From Buchananella hordeovulneris (GTDB taxonomy: Bacteria; Actinomycetota; Actinomycetes; Actinomycetales; Actinomycetaceae): 64,000 nt of DNA. Location of the stretch: contig NZ_MQVS01000013.1 of NCBI RefSeq assembly GCF_001907235.1, positions 1-64,000 on the forward strand, in the 5' to 3' direction. Below the pieces are notes generated by a model. The model did no database searches. It was not told where the DNA came from and was given only the letters and a program-made list of their open reading frames with translations. Positions 1-9,406 of the stretch are shown here, piece after piece. Numbering within the stretch: position 1 is the stretch's first letter; each line of letters starts with the position of its first letter. Position numbers and translations under genes: made by a program.

Positions 1-98
1 CGCCCAGCAAACCCCATCTCCAACTCATCCAAAACCACATCCCGATCCCAACCCACAACAACCTCCAACCCAACACAACAAACCGTTGCACTGAGCAT
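1..98 (-). CDS. Partial ORF cut by the left edge, unknown function
   Basis: An ATG at 98 opens a frame that stays open to the window edge (32 codons visible). An AGGTGG Shine-Dalgarno lies 7 nt before it. The visible start, MLSATVCCVGLEVVVGWD, matches nothing I recognise. Its G/T-rich codon style resembles the toxin gene near 17.5 kb, and both lie beside a copy of the same 40-bp element. Whether it belongs to a second toxin-type locus is inference. Confidence 0.4.
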   Translation of the reverse strand, partial: MLSATVCCVGLEVVVGWDRDVVLDELEMGFAG

Positions 99-109
99 CT
101 GACACCACC

Positions 110-149
110 TATATGGCGCCTGTGCCGCCCCCGTAGCAATCTAGGGCGG
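110..149. promoter_or_regulatory. Conserved bipartite element, copy 1
   Basis: TATATGGCGCCTGT (110-123), a 15-nt spacer, then ATCTAGGGCGG (139-149). The same two blocks with the same spacing occur at 17866-17905. GGCGCC is palindromic. On the minus strand the CATATA block lies just upstream of the ORF starting at 98, so it could be a promoter or operator; the function is not shown by sequence. Confidence 0.45.
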
Positions 150-223
150 CCTGCCGCCGCACACCCCACCCCACCCAACAAATCCGAGGGCGCCCCCGCC
201 GCACGCCTCAGCCAGCAGGCACA

Positions 224-253
224 GGGGGCGGGCCGCCTCCGCGACCCGCCCCC
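224..253 (-). terminator. Hairpin terminator after gdhA
   Basis: GGGGGCGGG (224-232) pairs perfectly with CCCGCCCCC (245-253) around a 12-nt loop, 11 nt beyond the gdhA stop. There is no clear U-tract, as is usual for GC-rich actinobacterial terminators. Confidence 0.6.
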
Positions 254-264
254 AAGATCTAGCT

Positions 265-1659
<1,395 letters not shown>

Positions 1660-1809
1660 TTACCGCTGCGGGCGCCGCTGCTGCCCCGGTTAGCGTTCGC
1701 AAACAGCATCACCCGTAGCAGTAAAAGCCTGGCACAGACTAACCCAAACCTCGCCCGTGATCTTACATTCTGGGCAATGTGAGGTGGGACAATCTCACGG
1801 CCTGGCGGC

Positions 1810-1832
1810 CGGTGGGGACCATAGCCCCACCG
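1810..1832 (-). terminator. Hairpin after the ABC permease
   Basis: CGGTGGGG (1810-1817) and CCCCACCG (1825-1832) form a perfect stem with a 7-nt loop, 19 bp beyond the permease stop. The rest of 1606-1850 is the gdhA leader; I see no further gene in it. Confidence 0.5.
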
Positions 1833-1850
1833 CCCGCCTGCGCACATCAC

Positions 1851-2585
1851 TCAGCGGCGCCGCCGCAACATGGTTAGGGACGCCAAGAACCCCACCACCG
1901 CCCAGCAGGCCACCACGATCCACGGCCGCGCATCGAGCGGAAAGTCGCCCGGTGCCATGGTGCCGCGCACCAGGCGCCCCATCGAGTCGAAGGGCAGCCA
2001 CTCGTGCAGGGTGCGCCCCCAGGCGGGCAGTCGCTCCGCTGGGTAGGCGATGGGCGTGAACAGCATGGTGCCCATGATGAAGACCTGGGTGCACATGAGG
2101 GTGCCGATCTTGCCGAAGGTGACGGCGGGGACGTAGCCGATGGCGGTGGCGCCGAACGCCACCAGCAGCACAGCGGGGGCCACGGCCCAGCTGGGGGAGA
2201 AGTCCAGGCCGTAACGCCAGCTGCCCACCACGATGCAGGAGATTAGTCCCGGCAGGGCCAGGGCCATCCACACCAGCATGTCCGCTAACACGAAGACGGC
2301 CCGGGGCACGGGCAGGGTGAGCATCCATTCGTATCCGCCCTCGGCCCGGGTGTCGGCCACGGTTTGTGGGGCCACCACCAGCCCCAGCATGAGCAGACAA
2401 ATGGTGATGGCGGCGGTGGTCAGGAACAGGCTGGTGCGCTGATCCACCTCCCCGACAATCAGGCCGTAGCCGAGGGTAATGGCGGCGGCAATGATGACTT
2501 GCAGGGCGAAGTAGACGGGCAGGGCCAGGGCCTGACGGCGCAGTTGCCACTGCAGAAACAGGCCGAACTGTTTGAAGGTTTTCAT
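1851..2585 (-). CDS. ABC-2 type exporter permease
   Basis: A 244-residue polytopic membrane protein with about six hydrophobic segments, for example around 20-45, 55-75, 100-125, 130-155 and 215-235, and a basic C-terminus (RRRR). It is the membrane half of a drug- or lipid-type exporter. Its ATG overlaps the stop of the ATPase gene upstream by ATGA, so the two are translationally coupled. The substrate cannot be read from sequence; control by the adjacent TetR protein suggests an exported toxic compound, by analogy with TetR-regulated efflux operons. Confidence 0.85.
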   Translation of the reverse strand: MKTFKQFGLFLQWQLRRQALALPVYFALQVIIAAAITLGYGLIVGEVDQRTSLFLTTAAITICLLMLGLVVAPQTVADTRAEGGYEWMLTLPVPRAVFVLADMLVWMALALPGLISCIVVGSWRYGLDFSPSWAVAPAVLLVAFGATAIGYVPAVTFGKIGTLMCTQVFIMGTMLFTPIAYPAERLPAWGRTLHEWLPFDSMGRLVRGTMAPGDFPLDARPWIVVACWAVVGFLASLTMLRRRR

Positions 2586-3331
2586 TGGGTCACCTCGGCT
2601 TGCTGGGTGAGTTGGATGTAGAGGTCTTCGAGGCTGCGCGGCGCGTCAGGTCCGCTGAGCAGTTCGGCGGGGCTGCCTCCGGCGATGACGCGCCCGTGGT
2701 CGAGGATGGTCAGGCGGTCAACGGCGGTTTCGGCTTCACGCACGTTGTGGGTCACCAGCAGCACGGCAGCTCCGGCGTCCGCCACCTCCCTGACCTGGCG
2801 CCACAGCAGTTGGCGGCGCACCGGGTCGACGTCGTTGGTGGGTTCGTCGAGGGCCACGAGGTGGCCGGGGGCCACCACGGCCATGGCGAAGGCAGTCAGG
2901 CGCGCCACACCCCCGGAGAGGGTCTGGCTAACCCGGTCGGCCCATTCCCCGATGTCGAGAGCGTCAACGAGGGCCGCGGCGCGCCGTTTGCTCTCGGCGC
3001 GGGGTAGGCCGCGCAGGCGGCCGACGAGTTCGATCGCCTTGCGGGGAGGCAGGCCCGAGATGGGGACGGTTCCCTGGGCTTGGACGCTGATGAGGCGCCG
3101 GGCGAGGGCGGGGCGGGCGACGAGGTCGTGCCCGTCGAGGTGGATCTCGCCGGCCGTGGGCTGCAGGAGGCCGACGAGTTGGCGAATGAGGGTAGTTTTG
3201 CCGGCGCCGTTGTGGCCGAGCAGGCCGTGGACGTGCCCGGCGGGCACCTCAAGCGTGAGGTCGACGTTGGCATGCACGGGGCCGTGCCGGGTGGGAAAGG
3301 TGCGCTGCAGGTGCGACACGCTGAGAGTCAT
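2582..3331 (-). CDS. ABC transporter ATP-binding protein
   Basis: Energises the neighbouring permease. The 249-residue protein has Walker A GHNGAGKTT (39-47), an LSGGVARL signature, Walker B HLVALDEP and an H-loop in LLVTHN. It is the first gene of a two-gene operon. The ATG follows a GGAGGA Shine-Dalgarno, and the promoter region contains two abutting operator-like repeats at 3353-3380, facing the divergent TetR gene. Confidence 0.92.
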   Translation of the reverse strand: MTLSVSHLQRTFPTRHGPVHANVDLTLEVPAGHVHGLLGHNGAGKTTLIRQLVGLLQPTAGEIHLDGHDLVARPALARRLISVQAQGTVPISGLPPRKAIELVGRLRGLPRAESKRRAAALVDALDIGEWADRVSQTLSGGVARLTAFAMAVVAPGHLVALDEPTNDVDPVRRQLLWRQVREVADAGAAVLLVTHNVREAETAVDRLTILDHGRVIAGGSPAELLSGPDAPRSLEDLYIQLTQQAEVTQ

Positions 3332-3352
3332 GATTCTCCTCCGTCAAATTCC

Positions 3353-3380
3353 ATACCGTCTGGAATATTCCGAAAGGTAT
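3353..3380. promoter_or_regulatory. Tandem TetR-type operators upstream of the ABC operon
   Basis: Two 14-bp imperfect palindromes abut: ATACCGTCTGGAAT (3353-3366) and ATTCCGAAAGGTAT (3367-3380). The pair is itself close to symmetric around GGAATATTCC. Both resemble the perfect palindrome at 3441-3454. Binding by the adjacent TetR protein is inferred. Confidence 0.7.
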
Positions 3381-3440
3381 CATCGGCGTCGTGGCCCTGC
3401 AAGCGCTTTTTGCCCCCAAAATCCCTTCCCTCCACTACTC

Positions 3441-3454
3441 ATACCGAGCGGTAT
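3441..3454. promoter_or_regulatory. Perfect TetR-type operator at the regulator's start
   Basis: ATACCGAGCGGTAT is a perfect inverted repeat (ATACCG, 2-nt centre, CGGTAT) ending 9 nt before the TetR ATG. The position suggests autorepression. Confidence 0.75.
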
Positions 3455-3463
3455 CATGGGGGC

Positions 3464-4240
3464 ATGAGTGAGTCGGAAAAGTCCCCCGGAGTAGCCAACG
3501 CCCTGCGCAACCTGACGCAAGCCGTCGGCGGCCTAGCGCGCGCCCTCAACCGCGACCTGCTCGACACCAGCAGCGCTGCCCAAGCCCGTGCCTTCAACCA
3601 GGTCTCCCAGCAGCTGCAGGACGCCGCCGACACCCTGACGAAAAAAGCCGAGGCGGTTGAGCGACGCAAACACAACCGCACCGCCACGCAGGAAGAGATC
3701 CTTGCCGCCACGAAGCGGGTGGTGGCCGCCAAAGGCTTCGCCGGGGCCTCGATGGCCGACATCGCGGCCGAGGCCAACTTCACCAAGGGGGCGATCTACG
3801 GCTCCTTCGCCTCCAAGGAGGAGCTCCTCCTCGCTGCCGCCGACCGGCACTACGAGCTACAGCACGAGGTGATGGCCGAGCACTACGCCAACGGCACCGC
3901 GCCACAGACGTGGGAGGAGATGTGCACCGACGAGGACACCACCGACGTCACCTTCGCCCTGGAGACCCTCCTGTTCGCCATCCGCAACCCGGCCGGGCGC
4001 GCCCGAGCGGCCACCCACATCAACGCACTGCTGCAGGCCGCCGCCCGCCTCTGCGTAGAGGAGGAAGGCCAGGAGCCCGGGCCGCAGCACGAGGCCCTGG
4101 CCTTCATCATCAGCTCGGTCTTCTCCATGGCCGGGCTCTACTCGGCGATCCTGGGACCCGAGAACGTCAAAGACATGTTCACCCACGCCGCCCGTCTCCT
4201 CGAAAGCCTGGGCGCCGCCCCCTTGAGCAAGACCGAATAG
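3464..4240 (+). CDS. TetR-family regulator with an N-terminal extension
   Basis: Likely represses the divergent exporter operon and itself. The helix-turn-helix occupies about residues 76-122 (ATQEEILAATKRVVAAKGF ... GAIYGSFASKEEL), followed by a helical ligand domain. The 258-residue protein carries about 70 residues before the HTH, predicted helical and rich in Ala/Gln/Leu, whereas most TetR proteins begin within 10-20 residues of it. The ATG at 3464 is the only plausible start near the operator. The extension could be an oligomerisation helix; its role is unknown. Confidence 0.88.
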   Translation: MSESEKSPGVANALRNLTQAVGGLARALNRDLLDTSSAAQARAFNQVSQQLQDAADTLTKKAEAVERRKHNRTATQEEILAATKRVVAAKGFAGASMADIAAEANFTKGAIYGSFASKEELLLAAADRHYELQHEVMAEHYANGTAPQTWEEMCTDEDTTDVTFALETLLFAIRNPAGRARAATHINALLQAAARLCVEEEGQEPGPQHEALAFIISSVFSMAGLYSAILGPENVKDMFTHAARLLESLGAAPLSKTE

Positions 4241-4244
4241 CGCC

Positions 4245-4281
4245 GGGCGGGGCACCCGCCGTCTCGGCCAGTGCCCCGCCC
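4245..4281. terminator. Hairpin between convergent tetR and purL
   Basis: GGGCGGGGCAC (4245-4255) pairs perfectly with GTGCCCCGCCC (4271-4281). It lies between two converging genes and can serve both strands. Confidence 0.65.
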
Positions 4282-4308
4282 ATGCCCCCGCCCGCAAGCG
4301 GGAAGCGG

Positions 4309-6606
4309 CTAATCGAAGTGGCGCCGCAGCGGCGCGTCCACCACTGCCCGCAACTCGGCCACGTCCAGGCCCGCCACCCCGGCGATCACCAACTCGGCCC
4401 CGCCGGTTACCCCGATGCGCGCCACCGGCACGCCCGCGGCCTGCGCCCGAGCCTGCACCTTAGCGGCGTGCCCCGCGGGGGTGGCCACCAAGGCCCGCGC
4501 CCCCGACTCGCTGAACAGCAACTCGAACAGGTCGATCCCGTCGCGCTCGGCCACGGCCGACAAGTCGAGCTGCGCCCCGACGCCGAAACGCACCGTGGCA
4601 TCCACCAGCGCCTGGGCCAGGCCCCCGGCCGAAAGGTCGTGGCTGGCACACACCTCGCCCGCCCGCACGGCCCCCACCAACACTTCGGCTAGGGCCTGCT
4701 CGGCGGCCAGGTCCACGCGCGGCGGCAGACCCCCCAGGTGGTCGTGCACGGCTCGCGCCCACGCCGACCCATCCAGTTCGGCCGCGCTGGCCCCCAGTAG
4801 CAGCACCTCGCAGTCAGCCTGCGCCCAGCCCGACGGCACCACGACCGACACGTCGTCGAGCACCCCGAGCACACCGACGACCGGGGTCGGGTTGATGGAC
4901 GAGGTCGGCAACCCCTTCTCGGTGCCGGAGGAGTTGTACAGCGAGACGTTGCCGCCGGTGACCGGCACCCCCAGGGCCTGGCAGGCCGCCGCCAAGCCCT
5001 CGATGGCCTCCACTAGCTGCCACATGGCATCCGGGTCTTCGGGCGAACCGAAGTTCAGGCAGTCGGTGACCGCCAGCGGGCGCGCCCCCACGGTGGCCAC
5101 GTTGCGGTAGGCCTCAGCCAGCGCCAGGGCGGCCCCGGCACGCGGATCAAGCTTGGCGAAGCGCCCATTGGCGTCGGTGGCGATGGCCACCCCCCGGCCG
5201 GTGGCCTCGTCCACGCGCACCACCCCGGCGTCGTCGGGCTGAGCCAGGGCCGTGGCGCCCTGCACGTAGCGGTCGTACTGGTCGGTGACCCAGGCGGCGC
5301 TGGCCTGGTTCGGGTCGGTGGCCACCGCCAGGATGGCCTGCCGCAACTCCTGCGGGCCGACCGGCCGGGCCAGGCGGGCCGCCGAGTCGGCGTTCAGGGC
5401 GTCCTGCCAGGCCGGCCGCGCGTAGGGACGGTCGTATTCGGGGCCCTCGTGGGCCACCGTCTTGGGGTCGACGTCGACGATGCGGTGACCGTGGTGGTCG
5501 ATCGTCAAGCGCCCGGTGCCGGTGACCTCGCCGATGACGGCGCTCTCCACATCCCACTTGGCGGTCACGGCGAGGAACTCCGCCAGCTTGTCCGGCCGCA
5601 CGACCGCCATCATGCGTTCCTGCGACTCGCTCATGAGGATCTCACCCGCGGTGAGTGTCGGGTCGCGCAGCAGCACGTCGTCGAGCCACACGTGCATGCC
5701 GCCGTCGCCGTTGCTGGCCAGCTCGGAGGTGGCGCACGAGATGCCGGCCGCCCCGAGGTCCTGGATACCCTCCACCAGCCCGGCCGCGAACAGCTCCAGG
5801 CAGCACTCGATGAGAAGCTTTTCCATGAACGGGTCGCCCACCTGGACGCTGGGGCGTTTGGCGGGCATGCCGTCCTCGAAGGTTTCCGAGGCGAGGATGG
5901 AGGCCCCACCGATGCCGTCGCCGCCGGTGCGAGCCCCGAACAGCACCACCTTGTTGCCCGCGCCCGAGGCGTTGGCCAGGTGGATGTCCTCGTGTCGCAG
6001 CACCCCGACGCACAGGGCGTTGACCAGCGGGTTGCCCTGGTAGGAGGAGTCGAACTCGATCTCGCCGCCGATGTTGGGCAGGCCCAGACAGTTGCCGTAG
6101 CCGCCCACCCCGGCCACCACGCCGTGCACGACGCGGGCCGTGTCCGGGTGGTCGACCGCCCCAAACCGCAGCTGGTCCATGACGGCCACGGGGCGAGCCC
6201 CCATGGAGATGATGTCGCGCACGATGCCACCGACACCGGTCGCCGCCCCCTGGTAGGGCTCGACGAAGCTCGGGTGGTTGTGGGATTCGACCTTGAAGGT
6301 CACGGCCCAGCCGTCGCCGATGTCGACCACCCCGGCGTTCTGACCCATGCCCACCAGCAAGTGGGTGCGCATCGCGTCGGTGGTGTGCCGCCCGAAGGTA
6401 CGCAGGTGCTTCTTGGACGACTTGTAGGAGCAGTGCTCGGACCACATCACCGAGTACATGGCCAATTCGGCCGCGGTGGGACGCCGCCCCAGCAGTTCCT
6501 TGATGCGCGCGTACTCGTCGCTCTTCAGCCCCAGCTCGGCGTACGGCATCTCCTGATCGGGCGTGGCGGCGGCGTTTTCTACCGTGTCGGGCAGGTGTTC
6601 AGTCAT
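4309..6606 (-). CDS. purL: Phosphoribosylformylglycinamidine synthase subunit PurL
   Basis: Large subunit of FGAM synthase, using ATP and PurQ-derived ammonia to convert FGAR to FGAM in purine synthesis. At 765 residues it is the small PurL form that works with separate PurQ and PurS, both encoded directly upstream. MWSEHCSYK (about 54-62) and the two AIRS-type halves are visible. I place the start at ATG 6606 ([11 protein letters not shown]); the longer open frame upstream overlaps purQ. The purQ stop is 13 nt before it, so the genes form one operon. Confidence 0.95.
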   Translation of the reverse strand: MTEHLPDTVENAAATPDQEMPYAELGLKSDEYARIKELLGRRPTAAELAMYSVMWSEHCSYKSSKKHLRTFGRHTTDAMRTHLLVGMGQNAGVVDIGDGWAVTFKVESHNHPSFVEPYQGAATGVGGIVRDIISMGARPVAVMDQLRFGAVDHPDTARVVHGVVAGVGGYGNCLGLPNIGGEIEFDSSYQGNPLVNALCVGVLRHEDIHLANASGAGNKVVLFGARTGGDGIGGASILASETFEDGMPAKRPSVQVGDPFMEKLLIECCLELFAAGLVEGIQDLGAAGISCATSELASNGDGGMHVWLDDVLLRDPTLTAGEILMSESQERMMAVVRPDKLAEFLAVTAKWDVESAVIGEVTGTGRLTIDHHGHRIVDVDPKTVAHEGPEYDRPYARPAWQDALNADSAARLARPVGPQELRQAILAVATDPNQASAAWVTDQYDRYVQGATALAQPDDAGVVRVDEATGRGVAIATDANGRFAKLDPRAGAALALAEAYRNVATVGARPLAVTDCLNFGSPEDPDAMWQLVEAIEGLAAACQALGVPVTGGNVSLYNSSGTEKGLPTSSINPTPVVGVLGVLDDVSVVVPSGWAQADCEVLLLGASAAELDGSAWARAVHDHLGGLPPRVDLAAEQALAEVLVGAVRAGEVCASHDLSAGGLAQALVDATVRFGVGAQLDLSAVAERDGIDLFELLFSESGARALVATPAGHAAKVQARAQAAGVPVARIGVTGGAELVIAGVAGLDVAELRAVVDAPLRRHFD

Positions 6607-6619
6607 GGTTTTCCCCTCC

Positions 6620-7339
6620 TCAGGCGGCCAACAGACCGTTGAGCACGGACGTGAAGATGGCCAGGCCGTCGGTGCCGGTGCGTGGACCAGCCGGAGAGTC
6701 CGGGCCGAAGCCCACCTCGACCGCGTGTTCGGGGTGTGGCATGAGGCCGACGACGTTCCCGGCCTCGTTGCAGATCCCGGCAATGTCGTGCAGGGAACCG
6801 TTGGGGTTGACCTCCAGGTACCGGAACACCACCTGGCCCTCACCTTCCAGGCGCGCCAGGGTGACCTCGTCGGCCACGAAACCGCCCTCCCCGTTCTTCA
6901 GCGGCACGGTGATTTCGCGGCCCGGCGCTAGATCGCGGGTCCAGGGGGTGGCGGTGTTTTCGACGCGCAGCTTCTGGTCACGGCAGATGAAACGCTGGTG
7001 GTCGTTGCGGATCAGGGCACCCGGCAGCAGGTGCGACTCGCACAGGATCTGGAACCCGTTGCAGATGCCCAGCACGGGCATTCCCGCCCCCGCGCGCGCA
7101 ATGACCTCGTCCATGATAGGAGCGAAGCGCGCGATGGCGCCGCACCGCAAGTAGTCGCCGTGGGAGAAACCACCCGGGATGATGACGGCGTCGACGTCTC
7201 GCAGGGATGTGTCCTTGTGCCACAGGGACACGGGCGTGCCCCCGGCCAGGCGGACCGCGCGCGCGGCGTCGCGGTCATCGAGCGTGCCGGGGAAGGTGAT
7301 GACCCCGACCCGGGCGGCCGCCAGGTTGCCCGAGCTCAC
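6620..7339 (-). CDS. purQ: Phosphoribosylformylglycinamidine synthase subunit PurQ
   Basis: Class I glutamine amidotransferase subunit that feeds ammonia to PurL. The 239-residue product has [11 protein letters not shown] (55-65), the nucleophile Cys93 in GICNGFQ, and the catalytic MPHPEH near the C-terminus. The start is a GTG overlapping the purS stop as GTGA, with the GAGGAGGAG of the purS 3' end as its ribosome-binding site, so the pair should be translationally coupled. Confidence 0.95.
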   Translation of the reverse strand: MSSGNLAAARVGVITFPGTLDDRDAARAVRLAGGTPVSLWHKDTSLRDVDAVIIPGGFSHGDYLRCGAIARFAPIMDEVIARAGAGMPVLGICNGFQILCESHLLPGALIRNDHQRFICRDQKLRVENTATPWTRDLAPGREITVPLKNGEGGFVADEVTLARLEGEGQVVFRYLEVNPNGSLHDIAGICNEAGNVVGLMPHPEHAVEVGFGPDSPAGPRTGTDGLAIFTSVLNGLLAA

Positions 7340-7593
7340 CGCTCCTCCTCCACGGCGTGCACCGAGACGACGTCCTCGATAATCGGGTTGGACAGCAGCT
7401 TTTCGGCCGCTTGGCGGGCCTGGGCGAGGTGGTCTTCCGTGACGGGGCCCGCGACGGTGAGTTCGAACCGGCGGCCCTGGCGCACATCGGTGAACACGTC
7501 GATGCCGAGGCGCGGCAGGGCGCCGCGCACGGCCTTTCCTTGCGGGTCGAGAATTTCGGGCTTGGGCATTACTTCGACGACGATGCGTCCCAT
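7336..7593 (-). CDS. purS: FGAM synthase subunit PurS
   Basis: Small 85-residue subunit that bridges PurL and PurQ in the bacterial FGAM synthase complex. The sequence ([20 protein letters not shown], then a [12 protein letters not shown]-type segment) matches the family in length and pattern. The ATG at 7593 has a GGAGG Shine-Dalgarno 4-5 nt away. It heads the purS-purQ-purL operon. The 93 bp before it hold no recognisable riboswitch. Confidence 0.93.
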   Translation of the reverse strand: MGRIVVEVMPKPEILDPQGKAVRGALPRLGIDVFTDVRQGRRFELTVAGPVTEDHLAQARQAAEKLLSNPIIEDVVSVHAVEEER

Positions 7594-7686
7594 CGGTCCT
7601 CCAAGGTGGTGGCAGGCAGCACCTCCCATGGTAGTCGGGCAAGGGGACGCCCTCCGTTTGCGATCCGCCACAGCCCTGCCGGACGC

Positions 7687-8352
7687 TTAGCCGCCCACGT
7701 GCAGGATGGCGAAGTGGCGCGCGGAGTAGAAGAAGTCGTGGGCCTGCCAGTCCATGGCCCGCAGGGCCTCCTGGGGGCCGGGCAGGTCCTCGTTGTCAAG
7801 CTGGAACTCGGCGGCGAAGACGTCGTCGCCGTTGCGGGCGTAGTAGATGCGCAGGAAGTGGAAGCCGGGTGCCAGCTGCTTGTCGGCCACCACCTGGCCA
7901 CCCAGGTCCCAAAAACCGGCGGGCACGTCTAGGTGACCGCAGTCCGCGGCGTTGCTCTTCCACACGGCGGGGCCGACGTAAACGCGGGCCGGGCCGCTGG
8001 CGGTGGGCCACTCCTCCACGTCGACCTCGCCCGGCTCGCCCGAGAAAGCAGCGATCATGACGTGCAGGGACGAGGTGGTGAAGCTGTGCAGGTTGCTGTT
8101 CAGGGCGCCCTCAACGTCGTTGCTGCTGTCCCCGAACGCCTCGCACACCTCACGCCCGTCCGGCAGGGTCGCCACCACGTCGAAGCGGGAGATGACGCTG
8201 CCGTCCCCCTCGCTGACGAAGGCGGTGCCCTCAAAGCTGATGGGCTGCGGCCAGTTCGTGACCCGGATCTTGTCGCCGTCTTCCTCGATTTGCGCGTCGT
8301 GCGCTTCGAGAAGTTGGCCCACGTAGCTGGTGAGGTTGTACTGGTTGGACAT
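7687..8352 (-). CDS. Hypothetical protein, possibly DUF6348-like
   Basis: A soluble 221-residue protein with no signal peptide or membrane segment. The pattern, an acidic N-terminal half, then [20 protein letters not shown] followed by a short helical HVMIAAF and a beta-rich C-terminal half, reminds me of DUF6348, but this is memory and unverified. The ATG follows an AAGGGAG Shine-Dalgarno. It is transcribed away from purC across a shared 172-bp promoter region. No catalytic motif is visible. Confidence 0.75.
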   Translation of the reverse strand: MSNQYNLTSYVGQLLEAHDAQIEEDGDKIRVTNWPQPISFEGTAFVSEGDGSVISRFDVVATLPDGREVCEAFGDSSNDVEGALNSNLHSFTTSSLHVMIAAFSGEPGEVDVEEWPTASGPARVYVGPAVWKSNAADCGHLDVPAGFWDLGGQVVADKQLAPGFHFLRIYYARNGDDVFAAEFQLDNEDLPGPQEALRAMDWQAHDFFYSARHFAILHVGG

Positions 8353-8524
8353 GTCTGCTCCCTTAGCGAGTATGGCTTTCGACGGCAATTTAGTGACCGC
8401 AGCGGGGTGGATGGGAGCTTTTGCGGGTCGCAACTTGGCGACACGGTGCCGAGGCGACGGGCGCGGGCGCGAACACCGAGCAGCGGGCGCGGGCCGGGCC
8501 GGGCGCGAGTGGGAAAATGGGGGC

Positions 8525-9406
8525 ATGGCTATTTCTGCTCCCGCGCTGCCGGGCTGGCGGCACATTTATTCCGGCAAGGTGCGTGACCTGTATGCCCCCG
8601 CTGACGGGGCGGGCGACCGGGTGCTGGTGGTGGCGTCGGACCGCATTAGCGCCTACGACTTTGTGCTGCCCACCCCGATCCCCGATAAGGGCAAGATTCT
8701 GACGGCGATGTCGCTGTGGTGGTTCGCGCAGTTGGCGGACGTGGTGGGCAATCACGTGCTGTCCACTAACGTGCCGACGGCGGTGGCGGGCCGGGCGATG
8801 GTGTGCCGCCGCCTGGAGATGGTGCCGGTGGAGTGCGTGGTGCGCGGCTACCTGACGGGCTCGGGCCTGGCGGAGTATCACGCGGGCGGGCAAGTGTGCG
8901 GGGTGGAGCTGCCGGGCGGGCTGACGGAGGCCAGCGCGCTGCCGGAGCCGATCTTCACCCCCGCGACGAAGGCCGCGGTCGGGGAGCACGACGAGAACGT
9001 GTCCTTCGCCCAGGTGACGGCCCGGGTGGGGGCAAAGGTGGCGCACGCGCTGCGGGAGACGTCGCTGGCGGTCTACCGGCAGGCGGCGACGCTGGCGGCA
9101 GCGCGCGGCATCATCCTGGCGGACACGAAGTTCGAGTTCGGGCACTTTAACGGGCAGCTGCTGCTGGGTGACGAGGTGCTGACCCCGGATTCGTCCCGGT
9201 TCTGGCCCGCCGACGCCTGGCGGCCCGGGCAGGTCACGCCGAGTTTCGACAAGCAGTACGTGCGCGACTGGTTGACGTCGGCGGCCGCCGGGTGGGACCG
9301 GGCGGCGGGCGCGGCGCCCCCGCCGCTGCCCGCCGCGGTCGTGGAGCGAACGCGGCAGCGCTACCTTGAGGCCTATCAAACGCTGACGGGCCAGCCCTGG
9401 CAGTGA
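8525..9406 (+). CDS. purC: SAICAR synthetase
   Basis: Joins CAIR with aspartate using ATP to form SAICAR in purine synthesis. The 293-residue length fits the long actinobacterial/yeast-like form. Visible are the N-terminal SGKVRDLY, ECVVRGYLTGSG, KFEFGHFNG and GDEVLTPDSSRFW motifs. The ATG at 8525 begins MAISAPALPGW. Its TGA overlaps the GTG of the next gene (GTGA), so a WD40 protein is coupled to a purine enzyme, an unusual arrangement. Confidence 0.95.
   Translation: MAISAPALPGWRHIYSGKVRDLYAPADGAGDRVLVVASDRISAYDFVLPTPIPDKGKILTAMSLWWFAQLADVVGNHVLSTNVPTAVAGRAMVCRRLEMVPVECVVRGYLTGSGLAEYHAGGQVCGVELPGGLTEASALPEPIFTPATKAAVGEHDENVSFAQVTARVGAKVAHALRETSLAVYRQAATLAAARGIILADTKFEFGHFNGQLLLGDEVLTPDSSRFWPADAWRPGQVTPSFDKQYVRDWLTSAAAGWDRAAGAAPPPLPAAVVERTRQRYLEAYQTLTGQPWQ

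Noticed and set aside
2685-3467. 260-codon plus-strand ORF opposite the ABC ATPase
   Set aside because: Arg/Ser/Pro-rich shadow of a gene with clear Walker motifs.
4309-6843. purL starting at 6843 (844 codons)
   Set aside because: The extra 79 codons overlap purQ in another frame and are Arg/Ser/Thr-rich. ATG 6606 matches the family start.
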